Assembly: GCF_026410195.1 (NCBI RefSeq)
Contig: NZ_JAPMLM010000068.1
Span: 253,001-317,000, forward strand
Reading direction: 5' to 3'
Origin: Xanthomarina sp. F2636L
GTDB taxonomy: Bacteria; Bacteroidota; Bacteroidia; Flavobacteriales; Flavobacteriaceae
DNA length: 64,000 nt
Shown: positions 34,053 to 42,511 of the stretch, one piece after another
Layout of the letters: every line of letters begins with the position of its first letter
Position numbering within the stretch: position 1 is the stretch's first letter
Notes under the pieces: generated by a model
Databases searched by the model: none
The model's input: the letters and a program-made list of their open reading frames with translations, nothing else
Told to the model about the DNA's origin: nothing
Program-made: the position numbers and the translations under genes

Positions 34053-35542
34053 TGTTTTTAATAGGGCTTATTATTGTTATTTACACCATCTCCTTAGTGC
34101 TTATATTTCTATATGCTTTGGCACAACTTAATTTATTATCAAATTATTTATCCGCCAGAAAAACAAAAACCAACGAAGCTAAATTCGACTTTTCAAAACC
34201 AAATGAAATTCCTTTAGTTACTATCCAACTTCCTGTATATAACGAAATATACGTGATGGAACGTTTGCTGGAAAATATCTCTAAAATAGAGTATCCAAAA
34301 GACAAATTAGAAATCCAGGTGTTGGACGATTCAACAGATGAAAGCTTAGAGTCCACAAGATTACTTATTAAAAACTTAAAGAAAACAGGTATAGATATCG
34401 TTCATATTTGTAGAACCAATAGAACAGGTTTTAAAGCTGGTGCCCTTAAAGAAGGTTTAAAAGTTGCTAAGGGAGAGTTTATAGCCATTTTTGATGCCGA
34501 TTTTCTTCCAAAATCTAACTGGTTACAACAAACTGTCCTGTATTTTAAAGATAAAAAACTTGGTGTGGTTCAAACCCGATGGGGACATTTAAACAGAGAT
34601 TATTCCGTGTTAACAAGAATACAAGCTTTTGCTTTAGATGCGCATTTTACCTTAGAACAAGTTGGCCGAAATAGCAAAGGGCATTTTATTAATTTTAATG
34701 GAACTGCTGGAGTTTGGCGAAAAACCTGTATTCTAGATGCCGGAAACTGGGAAGGAGATACACTAACAGAAGATTTAGATTTAAGTTATAGAGCACAATT
34801 AAAAGACTGGAAATTCAAATATTTGGAAGACATTGAAACTCCAGCAGAACTTCCAATAGTTATTAGCGCTGCACGTTCTCAACAATTTAGATGGAACAAA
34901 GGTGGCGCCGAGAATTTTAAGAAAATGGCTGGAAAAGTGATTTCAAATAAACATATTTCCACTAAAACAAAAGTACATGGCTTGTTACATTTATTAAACT
35001 CCACCATGTTCTTAAACGTGCTAATTGTAGCTATTTTAAGTATTCCAATGTTATATATTAAAAACGAATATATGCAGCTTAAGCCATACTTTTATGTCAT
35101 GAGTTTTTTTGTATTAAGTTCTTTAATTTTCTTTATATGTTATTGGTTTATGTACAAGAAAATTTATGGAAGTGGTTTTAAAAATTTCATGAAGTACATG
35201 TTCATGTTTTTTACCTTTTTCTCAGTAGCCATGGGGTTTTCATTGCATAATTCTATAGCAGTAATTGAAGGTCATTTAGGAAAACGAAGTGACTTTATAC
35301 GAACCCCAAAATTCAATATTAATTCGGTTTCAGATTCTTGGAAAAACAATAAATACCTCAACAAAAACATTTCTATTTATGTGGTTTTTGAAGGTCTGCT
35401 AACTCTCTATTTTGCGTTTGGCATGTACTTAGCTTTTGTTGTTGGAGATCATGGAGGAGACTTTGGATTATTCCCTTTTCACCTCATGTTGTTTCTTGGT
35501 TTTGGATTTGTATTTTTTAAATCTATAACTTCTCGAGTTTAA
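34049..35542 (+). CDS. Processive membrane glycosyltransferase (cellulose synthase/glucomannan synthase-like GT2)
   Basis: A 497-aa membrane GT2. An N-terminal membrane helix (residues 1-25) precedes the catalytic domain with VTIQLPVYNE, VLDDSTDES, IFDADFLPK (DxD), TEDLDLSYRA (base) and QQFRWNKGG (the QxxRW motif of processive enzymes); four or more hydrophobic segments follow from about residue 310. It probably polymerises or adds hexoses at the inner membrane. It is coupled to the GT2 before it, and its 3' end overlaps by four bases the amidohydrolase gene on the other strand. Confidence 0.9.
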   Translation: MMFLIGLIIVIYTISLVLIFLYALAQLNLLSNYLSARKTKTNEAKFDFSKPNEIPLVTIQLPVYNEIYVMERLLENISKIEYPKDKLEIQVLDDSTDESLESTRLLIKNLKKTGIDIVHICRTNRTGFKAGALKEGLKVAKGEFIAIFDADFLPKSNWLQQTVLYFKDKKLGVVQTRWGHLNRDYSVLTRIQAFALDAHFTLEQVGRNSKGHFINFNGTAGVWRKTCILDAGNWEGDTLTEDLDLSYRAQLKDWKFKYLEDIETPAELPIVISAARSQQFRWNKGGAENFKKMAGKVISNKHISTKTKVHGLLHLLNSTMFLNVLIVAILSIPMLYIKNEYMQLKPYFYVMSFFVLSSLIFFICYWFMYKKIYGSGFKNFMKYMFMFFTFFSVAMGFSLHNSIAVIEGHLGKRSDFIRTPKFNINSVSDSWKNNKYLNKNISIYVVFEGLLTLYFAFGMYLAFVVGDHGGDFGLFPFHLMLFLGFGFVFFKSITSRV

Positions 35543-36348
35543 AGTTTTGTAACATCAATCTTAAAAAGCTCGGCTGCATTTTTCCAACGTATTAATTCTT
35601 TCTTATCGTCTGCAAGTTCTAATTGATCCATGAATTTTAAATAAGATTTCATATTAGAAATTGGCCAATCTGTTCCATATAACAAGTAATTTGGATCTCC
35701 TGCATAAGTAATCATTTCTTCAATTTCCTTCTTCATAAAACGCTCAAACTTATCGGAAAAATCTCCAAGTACTAAACCTGAAATGTCAGCGTAGACATTT
35801 TTGTTTTTATAAACTACTTCCATACAATCTCTAATCCAAGGATTTCCAACATGACAGATAACAATCTTTAAATCTGGAAAATCTACAGCTAAATCGTCTA
35901 TATGCAATGGATGCGAATATTTCACTTTACCAGTTGGCGCATAAGTATCTCCTGAATGAAACATTACTGGAACATCATATTCTATAGCCATTTCGTACCA
36001 TACCTTCAATCTGCTATCGTTGGGATAAAATGGCTCATAACCTGGATAAAATTTTAATGCTTTTATCAGTCCTTTTTCAAGATATTCGCCTATTCCTCTA
36101 ATATCTCTATGATTATAATTAAGATAACTTATTCCAGAAACAACACCTAAATTATTTCGCCCCTTAATGGCCTCAACGACTTGTTTGGTACTAGGTCTAT
36201 GCTCATTGACTTTATAAGAGGTTAAAACCAAAGAGTAATCGACCTTGTTTTTAATCATTGTTTCAGTAAGAAGATTTAAACAATCCTCAAGAGAAACAAC
36301 TCTATCTTCATGGTAATTGTTTATGTGGGTATGTACATCTATAATCAT
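35539..36348 (-). CDS. Amidohydrolase family protein (amidohydrolase_2)
   Basis: A 269-aa TIM-barrel metal hydrolase or decarboxylase-like protein. The metal site starts with IIDVHTHIN, with later ligands in MFHSGDTY, IVICHVGNPW and the Asp of YGTDWP. The family includes lactonases and ACMSD-type decarboxylases; the substrate is not clear. It is transcribed with the serine hydrolase gene upstream (19-base gap). Confidence 0.88.
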   Translation of the reverse strand: MIIDVHTHINNYHEDRVVSLEDCLNLLTETMIKNKVDYSLVLTSYKVNEHRPSTKQVVEAIKGRNNLGVVSGISYLNYNHRDIRGIGEYLEKGLIKALKFYPGYEPFYPNDSRLKVWYEMAIEYDVPVMFHSGDTYAPTGKVKYSHPLHIDDLAVDFPDLKIVICHVGNPWIRDCMEVVYKNKNVYADISGLVLGDFSDKFERFMKKEIEEMITYAGDPNYLLYGTDWPISNMKSYLKFMDQLELADDKKELIRWKNAAELFKIDVTKL

Positions 36349-36367
36349 ATTCTGAATTCATTTCTTA

Positions 36368-37597
36368 CTATTCCGTTATACTAACTAATTCTTGATCAGC
36401 TTCATCTTTTTTAAACGACGAAGCAATAGCTCTAAACATTTCTATATGTGATGTATCGTTACTTGGAATATAAGAATCATCGTTATATTTTGGGTTGGCA
36501 GATAATTTTACAATTACTGTTTTGGTAGTTGGGTTAATATAGATATACTGTCCGTAAACTCCCATTGCCATATATTCCCCTTGCTCACTTGAAGGAATCC
36601 ACCATTGATAGCCATAACCAAAACCTTCTCCCGGTTGTACATGCGGTGCATCTGGAGTTGTGGAAGCTTCTACCCAGCTTTTTGGTACTATTTGCTGGCC
36701 ATTAAAAACCCCTTCATTTATAAATAAAGAACCCACTTTGGCATAATCTCTTAAAGTTAAATTTAAACCACCAAGAACCATTTCCATATTCTCGCCGTCT
36801 AACAACCAATAGCCATTATATTCCATGCCTAAGGGATTATATAATTTTTCTTGCATGTATTCTGTAATAGTTTTTCCGGTAGCTCTTTTAAGAACCATTC
36901 CTAGTACATGTGTATTTATACTTACATAATGATTAACTGTACCTGGCTCTAGTTCGCGCTCTAAAGTAGTTGCAAACTCGTCTTGAGAATCTCCCAAAGC
37001 AAAACCTCTTCCCCAACGATTAATATCGCTATTAAAATCGCCATAATCCTCGTTAAATTTAACACCAGTAGACATTTGCAAAACATCCTTAATCCTTACA
37101 CCTTCATAGGCAGAACCTTTTAATTCTGGAGCATAATTATCTACTGGCTCTTCAATACTTTTGATATCTCCTTCTTCAACGGCTATTCCCATTAAAGCTG
37201 AAATCACAGATTTTGCCATAGACCAAGAAATATTTCTAGTAGCTTCTGTATTGCCTAAATAGTAATTTTCATAAACAAGACTGTCGTTTTGAATTACCAA
37301 GAAACCTGTTGTCCAAGAATCTTCTAGAAACTTATTAGTATTGTATGTCTCTCCATCAAACTGAAAGCTTTTGGGCAGGTCTAAAGCAGTTCCTTTTGCA
37401 TAGGGGTGTTTAGTTGATGGTGCTTCTAATTCTGAAACTGGCCAAACAGCATCAAAAGACCTAAAATTATGTACAATTTGATCTTCCTCAAAAAGATGCA
37501 TACTTAGGTTTAGCATTTTGAATTTCGGGTAAAACCAAACAGCAAAAACAATAAGTACAAAGAGTAGTCCTAGAGCAATTTTTTTCCAAGTTTTCAT
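36368..37597 (-). CDS. Serine hydrolase (class C beta-lactamase-like) with N-terminal membrane anchor
   Basis: A 409-aa protein. An N-terminal hydrophobic segment (KKIALGLLFVLIVFAVWFYP) anchors it to the membrane with the enzyme outside. The active site SxxK is in SWSMAKSVISALMG, the tyrosine motif is around NHYVSINTHVLG, and the C-terminal GYGYQWW is typical of the family. Members are esterases, D-amino acid peptidases or penicillin-binding-like hydrolases. It starts the minus-strand pair with the amidohydrolase. A specific substrate cannot be given. Confidence 0.9.
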   Translation of the reverse strand: MKTWKKIALGLLFVLIVFAVWFYPKFKMLNLSMHLFEEDQIVHNFRSFDAVWPVSELEAPSTKHPYAKGTALDLPKSFQFDGETYNTNKFLEDSWTTGFLVIQNDSLVYENYYLGNTEATRNISWSMAKSVISALMGIAVEEGDIKSIEEPVDNYAPELKGSAYEGVRIKDVLQMSTGVKFNEDYGDFNSDINRWGRGFALGDSQDEFATTLERELEPGTVNHYVSINTHVLGMVLKRATGKTITEYMQEKLYNPLGMEYNGYWLLDGENMEMVLGGLNLTLRDYAKVGSLFINEGVFNGQQIVPKSWVEASTTPDAPHVQPGEGFGYGYQWWIPSSEQGEYMAMGVYGQYIYINPTTKTVIVKLSANPKYNDDSYIPSNDTSHIEMFRAIASSFKKDEADQELVSITE

Positions 37598-37685
37598 GAT
37601 TCATTTTTATTAAAAAACAGTTGGTAAGATAACATCTAAAAACTATTTTATTAAACGAATTGTCTATTTTATTTATCTTTGAATA

Positions 37686-39068
37686 ATGCTGATAAACCCT
37701 ACTTATTTAAAACTAAATAAGATACCTATAATCTTTGGACTTATAAGCATGCTTTTCTATGGTAGTTTTGCTTATAATTTGCAAAGAACAGACTCCATCA
37801 AGCTAATTACTTTGTACCTGGCTTTGTTTTTTTTATTCTACAAACTAGTTCAAATTAATAAAAGCAATTTGAAGTTTTTAACGCTACTGGCTTTTGCTTT
37901 TCGAGCTGTTTTTATTTTAGCTATCCCGAATCTTTCACAGGATTTTTATCGGTTTATTTGGGATGGACGTCTAATTTTAGAAGGTATAAACCCTTATCTT
38001 TTTACACCGGATTCATATTTTTTAAAAGGAGAGTTTCCATTTTCTCAAGCCAAGGAACTACATGATGGGATGGGAAGTTTAAGCGCCAGTCACTTCTCAA
38101 ACTACCCTCCTTTAAATCAGCTGTGCTTTGCATTGGCTAATCTAATTCCTGGTCAGAGTATTTTAAGTACTGTTATTGGACTTAGAATACTGATTATTGC
38201 AGCCGATTTTGGCACACTTTACTTCGGAAAAAAACTACTTAAGAAATTAAAACTCCCAACTTATAGCATCTTTTGGTATCTGTTAAATCCGTTTATTATT
38301 ATCGAACTTACTGGGAATCTTCATTTTGAAGGTGTTATGATTTTCTTCCTGGTTTTGAGTTTATATTTACTACAAACACATAAATGGAAACTAGCAGCAG
38401 TAATTTTTGCATGTTCCGTCTCTATAAAACTTATTCCACTTATATTCCTCCCACTAGTATGGCAATGGTTTATAAAGCCACAGGATGATAATATTTCAAA
38501 TCGTTTAAAAATCGCAAAACTTATTGGTTTTTATTCTATTGTTGGCATCGTTACCTTAGTATTATTTTTACCCTTTTACTCTTCAGAATTTATAGATAAC
38601 TATGCGCAAACCGTTGGTTTATGGTTTCAGAATTTTGAGTTTAATGGGAGTTTATATTATATAGCCAGAGAGCTTGGTTATATTATAACGGGTTATAATC
38701 AGATAGCTATTATTGGGACAGCTTCGGCCATATTGGTGTTTGTATTTGTAATTGGACTTAGTTTATTTAGAAAAAATGCTTCTATGCAGCAGCTTATTAC
38801 AGCCATGCTTTTCGTCTTATCTTTCTATTATTTTACAGCTACTACCGTTCATCCATGGTATTTAGCAACATTATTATTTTTAAGTGTTTTTACAAAATAT
38901 AAGTTCCCTCTGGTTTGGAGTCTAATCATTATTTTAAGCTATTTAGCCTATGCTAATCCAAACAATTTAGAAAACTTATGGCTTATTGCATTGGAATATA
39001 TTATAGTTTATAGTGTATTTTTATACGAAATTTTTAAAACGAAATCTGTTGAAAATAAATTTTCCTAA
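37686..39068 (+). CDS. Polytopic membrane glycosyltransferase (GT87/DUF2029-like mannosyltransferase)
   Basis: A 460-aa protein with about eleven hydrophobic segments. An early loop holds SQDFYRFIWDGRLILEGINPY, in which the acidic residues are typical of GT-C enzymes that use lipid-linked sugars, and NPFIIIELTGNLHFEG follows. It probably transfers mannose or a related sugar from a polyprenyl phosphate to a lipid or glycan on the outer face of the inner membrane. This fits the DPM-like GT2 at 33363, which could supply the donor; the link is inference. A TATCTTTG box ends only five bases before the ATG. Confidence 0.85.
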   Translation: MLINPTYLKLNKIPIIFGLISMLFYGSFAYNLQRTDSIKLITLYLALFFLFYKLVQINKSNLKFLTLLAFAFRAVFILAIPNLSQDFYRFIWDGRLILEGINPYLFTPDSYFLKGEFPFSQAKELHDGMGSLSASHFSNYPPLNQLCFALANLIPGQSILSTVIGLRILIIAADFGTLYFGKKLLKKLKLPTYSIFWYLLNPFIIIELTGNLHFEGVMIFFLVLSLYLLQTHKWKLAAVIFACSVSIKLIPLIFLPLVWQWFIKPQDDNISNRLKIAKLIGFYSIVGIVTLVLFLPFYSSEFIDNYAQTVGLWFQNFEFNGSLYYIARELGYIITGYNQIAIIGTASAILVFVFVIGLSLFRKNASMQQLITAMLFVLSFYYFTATTVHPWYLATLLFLSVFTKYKFPLVWSLIIILSYLAYANPNNLENLWLIALEYIIVYSVFLYEIFKTKSVENKFS

Positions 39069-39870
39069 AATACTTAGACGAGTAGCTCGCGTTATTGCTG
39101 CACTCTTTATTTTATATACGCTCTCCTTGGTTTTTGTTTATTTTAAACAAGAGCGCTTCTTTTTCAATCCGAAATTACTAGCTAAAAATTATAAATTTGA
39201 ATTTAAGGAAACCTTTGAAGAACTGAATATTCCAGTAGCAAGAAACATAAGTTTAAATGCGGTTTTGTTTAAAGCTGAAAACCCGAAAGGCGTTATTTTA
39301 TATTTACATGGAAACGCTGGAGCTATTCACGATTGGGGAAAACGCGCTGATTTATATTTGGAAAACAACTACGATATTTTATTTGTAGATTATAGAGGTT
39401 ATGGAAAAAGCGACGGAAGTTATAGCTGTTCTGAAGAGCTATTTAATGATATGCAAAAGGTTTACGATTTCACAAAAACACGCTACAATGAAAATGAGAT
39501 TGTTGTTTTAGGCTTTTCTTTGGGCTCTGGATTGGCTAGCTACTTAGCGGCCAACAACAATCCGAAAATGCTTATTTTAAATGCCCCTTACTACTCATGG
39601 AAAACCTTAATTTCTGAAGAAATTGCGCCTCCTATCCCAGAATTTATTATAAAATATAATATTCCAACATATCAATTTGTGAAACAAGTAACTTGTCCGA
39701 TCAAGATTTTTTACGGGACTAGAGATTTTTTAATTCACCCAGAAACAAATGCTAAAAAACTTCAAGTATTACAGCCAGAAAATATTAAATTATTTGCCAT
39801 TGTAGATGCAGGACATAATGGCCTGCATATTACAAGGCAATACTATCAATATTTAAAAACAATACTGTAG
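39049..39870 (+). CDS. Membrane-anchored alpha/beta hydrolase
   Basis: An alpha/beta hydrolase with an N-terminal membrane helix (RVIAALFILYTLSLVFVYF). The oxyanion region is LYLHGNAGAIHDW, the nucleophile Ser is in VLGFSLGSGLAS, the acid Asp in YGTRDFLIHPE and the His in DAGHNGLH. It resembles the BEM46/YfhR-type hydrolases. A TTG at 39049 leaves a 20-base overlap with the gene before and begins with a basic stretch (KINFPKILRR) ahead of the helix; a GTG at 39013 is possible but would overlap by 56 bases. The substrate is unknown. Confidence 0.87.
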   Translation: MKINFPKILRRVARVIAALFILYTLSLVFVYFKQERFFFNPKLLAKNYKFEFKETFEELNIPVARNISLNAVLFKAENPKGVILYLHGNAGAIHDWGKRADLYLENNYDILFVDYRGYGKSDGSYSCSEELFNDMQKVYDFTKTRYNENEIVVLGFSLGSGLASYLAANNNPKMLILNAPYYSWKTLISEEIAPPIPEFIIKYNIPTYQFVKQVTCPIKIFYGTRDFLIHPETNAKKLQVLQPENIKLFAIVDAGHNGLHITRQYYQYLKTIL

Positions 39871-39942
39871 CTAAATACTAAAGATTTTGTTTTAGAGACA
39901 CATTCTATGTGAATTAACTGCAAAAACAAATCCCGTTTAAAA

Positions 39943-40170
39943 CTAAAGCGGCTTTAAGCTTTCTACTCTATAAATTATAGAATCATCGTGGCTGCCATTA
40001 ACCTCAATAAATCTGATTTTAAAAGACTTATTAATATAGCTTTCGTCATTTTTCAAATCGAACTGACTTAGAACTCTTGGATGTATCTCGTCGAATACGA
40101 GTTCTTCTCCATTTTCAAACAAAAAAGTATAAAAGCCATCTTTATATTCTAAAAACTCAGCTTCTCTCAT
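39943..40170 (-). CDS. Small hypothetical protein
   Basis: A 75-aa soluble acidic protein of unknown family (FLEYKDGFYTFLFENGEELVFDEIHPRVL ...), with strand-rich, small beta-barrel-like patterning. It lies 14 bases after the acidic-tail gene on the same strand and probably ends the polyamine operon transcript. Confidence 0.6.
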   Translation of the reverse strand: MREAEFLEYKDGFYTFLFENGEELVFDEIHPRVLSQFDLKNDESYINKSFKIRFIEVNGSHDDSIIYRVESLKPL

Positions 40171-40184
40171 GGTACTATTTTTTT

Positions 40185-40526
40185 TTAATCTTCATCGTCA
40201 TCTTCGTCCACTTCGTCAATAACGTCGTCATCATCGGCTTCGTCATCGTCAAAGTCTAGATCTTTTACAGCTTCATCGTCTTCTATTACCTCCTCTTCTT
40301 CAGCTTCCTCTTCAGAATAGTCTTCCATAGCCTGAACCAATCTAACTCCTACTTTTACTAGGTAAATAGTGTCTTCGGTTTTAACCTCAACAGCTTCAAC
40401 CATTTCATTTTTGATGTTTCTGAAGGAAATAATATCCTCATCATCATAACCATCAGGAAATTTTTCAACTAAAAGATCTAAGATATCTTCGTTTAATTTT
40501 TGATAATCTACAATTACTCGTTTCAT
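40185..40526 (-). CDS. Acidic-tailed hypothetical protein
   Basis: A 113-aa protein. Residues 1-72 form a small globular domain (MKRVIVDYQKLNEDILDLL ... EDTIYLVKVGVRLV); residues 73-113 are almost only Asp and Glu. The layout recalls the RNA polymerase delta subunit of Firmicutes (small domain plus acidic tail), but I see no sequence match that proves this. It lies 10 bases after the deoxyhypusine-synthase-like gene, in the same operon. A nucleic-acid mimic or polyamine-binding tail would be a guess. Confidence 0.75.
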   Translation of the reverse strand: MKRVIVDYQKLNEDILDLLVEKFPDGYDDEDIISFRNIKNEMVEAVEVKTEDTIYLVKVGVRLVQAMEDYSEEEAEEEEVIEDDEAVKDLDFDDDEADDDDVIDEVDEDDDED

Positions 40527-40536
40527 TTTAAATAGG

Positions 40537-41511
40537 TTACATGTCTAATAAATACGCAAATATTAATGGTGCAACAATGGTTGCATCGCTTTCAATTATA
40601 AATTTTGGAGTGTCAATATTTAGTTTTCCCCAAGTAATTTTTTCATTTGGAACCGCTCCAGAATAAGATCCATAACTTGTTGTAGAATCACTAATCTGGC
40701 AGAAATAACTCCAGAAAGGAGTTTCAGGCTGTTCCATATCTTGATATAACATGGGAACTACACAGATTGGAAAATCTCCAGAAATACCTCCTCCTATTTG
40801 GAAGAAGCCAATTCCTTTGTCAGAGTTTTTTGGATACCAATCTGCAAGGAAAGTCATATATTCAATTCCCGATTTCATGGTACTTGCTTTTAATTCTCCT
40901 TTAATAACGTAGCTTGCAAAAATATTCCCCATAGTACTATCTTCCCATCCCGGGCAAATAATTGGTAAATTTTTCTCTGCAGCAGCGTACATCCAAGAAT
41001 CTTTTAAATCTATTTCATAATACTCTTCTAAAACACCAGAAAGCAGCATTTTGTACATATACTCATGTGGTAAATATCTCTCTCCTTTAGCTTCGGCATC
41101 TTTCCAGATTTTTACAATATGTTTTTGTAAACGTCTAAAAGCTTCTTCTTCTGGAATACAAGTATCTGTAACTCTGTTAAGACCTTTTTCCATTAAGTCC
41201 CATTCTTCTTGAGGTGTTAAATCTCTATAGTTTGGCACACGTTTATAATGAGAATGCGCTACCAAATTCATAATATCTTCTTCTAAATTAGCTCCAGTAC
41301 ATGAAATAATATGCACTTTATCTTGACGAATCATTTCGGCAAAAATCTTTCCTATCTCAGCCGTACTCATTGCTCCTGCAAGAGACACTAACATTTTAGC
41401 TCCAGAGTTCAATTGGTCTTCGTACCCTTTTGCTGCATCCACCAAGGCTGCTGCATTAAAGTGTAAGTAATATTTTTCTATAAAATTTGAAATTGCTCCT
41501 TTAGTACTCAT
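40537..41511 (-). CDS. Deoxyhypusine synthase-like enzyme, probable homospermidine synthase
   Basis: A 324-aa NAD-dependent enzyme of the deoxyhypusine synthase family. Family features are VSLAGAMSTAEIG, ISCTGANLEED and the active Lys (Lys296) in EKITWGKLNID, which matches the SWGK of eukaryotic enzymes that holds the aminobutyl intermediate. Bacteria lack eIF5A, so it should act on a free amine. Homospermidine is the main polyamine of many flavobacteria, and the two genes upstream make putrescine, so homospermidine synthesis from two putrescines is the best guess. It overlaps the agmatinase gene by 11 bases. Confidence 0.88.
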   Translation of the reverse strand: MSTKGAISNFIEKYYLHFNAAALVDAAKGYEDQLNSGAKMLVSLAGAMSTAEIGKIFAEMIRQDKVHIISCTGANLEEDIMNLVAHSHYKRVPNYRDLTPQEEWDLMEKGLNRVTDTCIPEEEAFRRLQKHIVKIWKDAEAKGERYLPHEYMYKMLLSGVLEEYYEIDLKDSWMYAAAEKNLPIICPGWEDSTMGNIFASYVIKGELKASTMKSGIEYMTFLADWYPKNSDKGIGFFQIGGGISGDFPICVVPMLYQDMEQPETPFWSYFCQISDSTTSYGSYSGAVPNEKITWGKLNIDTPKFIIESDATIVAPLIFAYLLDM

Positions 41512-42442
41512 CTTCTTCGTTGAATTTAGAATTAGTATTTTTATTTAGGTTTGAATTATCGAAGGAATTATCAAATTCATCCTCCACACCTTCATTTTGA
41601 AATTTATAACTTAACATTTTATAATACAATTTTGCAGCTAAGAAATCTGAAGATTTTTCAGTATCATTAGGACATAACTCAACAATATCGAAACCTACTA
41701 CATTTTTATCGGCAAAAATTTGTTTTAAAAAATCTAGTGTTTCATACCATAAAAGTCCTCCTGGCTCTGGAGTTCCGGTGCTTGGCATAATCGACGGATC
41801 GAAAGCATCTAAGTCTATAGTTATAAACACATTCTCTGTCATTTGATCGATAGCAGAGTCCATCCAGGTATCATCTATTGCCATTTCGTGTGCAAAATAA
41901 GTTTTCTCTTTATCCATAACGGTTGTTTCTACAACATCCATAGATCGAATTCCTACCTGAATTAAGTTTGTATTTTGGCTAGCTTCATACACAGCGCAAG
42001 CATGGTTGCATTTTGAACCATGATATTCTTTGCGTAAATCTGCATGAGCATCAATTTGTAAAACGGTTAGATTATCAAAACACTCGTTAAATGCTCTAAT
42101 AGTTCCTATTGAAATAGAGTGTTCTCCTCCAAAAGCAGTAACAAACTTATTTCTTTTAATATACTTTTTTGTTGCCTGATGAACGGCGTCTACCATAGCT
42201 TCTGGCGATGAGTTTTCTGTAACGGCATCTGCCAAATAAACTCCTTGCTGATACACTTCAGTTTCAGTTTCAATGTCGTAAAGCTCCATGTTTTCTGAAG
42301 CGTTTAAAAAAGCTTCCGGACCTTTATCGGCTCCTTTTTGCCAAGTACTTGTACCATCGTAAGGCACAGGAATCAAAACTATTTTAGCACTATCTAATTT
42401 TGAATATTCTTCTGGAATCCCAGCGTAAGTTTTCTTACTCAT
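41501..42442 (-). CDS. speB: Agmatinase
   Basis: A 313-aa ureohydrolase that would split agmatine into putrescine and urea. The two-manganese site is complete: GGEHSIS, DAHADLR and TIDLDAFDPSIMPSTG. The last 25 residues are Asn/Asp/Glu-rich and look like a disordered tail. The gene follows arginine decarboxylase after 69 bases and overlaps the next gene by 11 bases. Other members of the family act on guanidinobutyrate or arginine, but the neighbouring decarboxylase favours agmatine. Confidence 0.92.
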   Translation of the reverse strand: MSKKTYAGIPEEYSKLDSAKIVLIPVPYDGTSTWQKGADKGPEAFLNASENMELYDIETETEVYQQGVYLADAVTENSSPEAMVDAVHQATKKYIKRNKFVTAFGGEHSISIGTIRAFNECFDNLTVLQIDAHADLRKEYHGSKCNHACAVYEASQNTNLIQVGIRSMDVVETTVMDKEKTYFAHEMAIDDTWMDSAIDQMTENVFITIDLDAFDPSIMPSTGTPEPGGLLWYETLDFLKQIFADKNVVGFDIVELCPNDTEKSSDFLAAKLYYKMLSYKFQNEGVEDEFDNSFDNSNLNKNTNSKFNEEDEY

Positions 42443-42511
42443 TTTTAAATTTTATTTTTTTGGTGTAACATGCCAATCGCGATGTCTTAATTATTAATTT
42501 TTATGCTTTGG

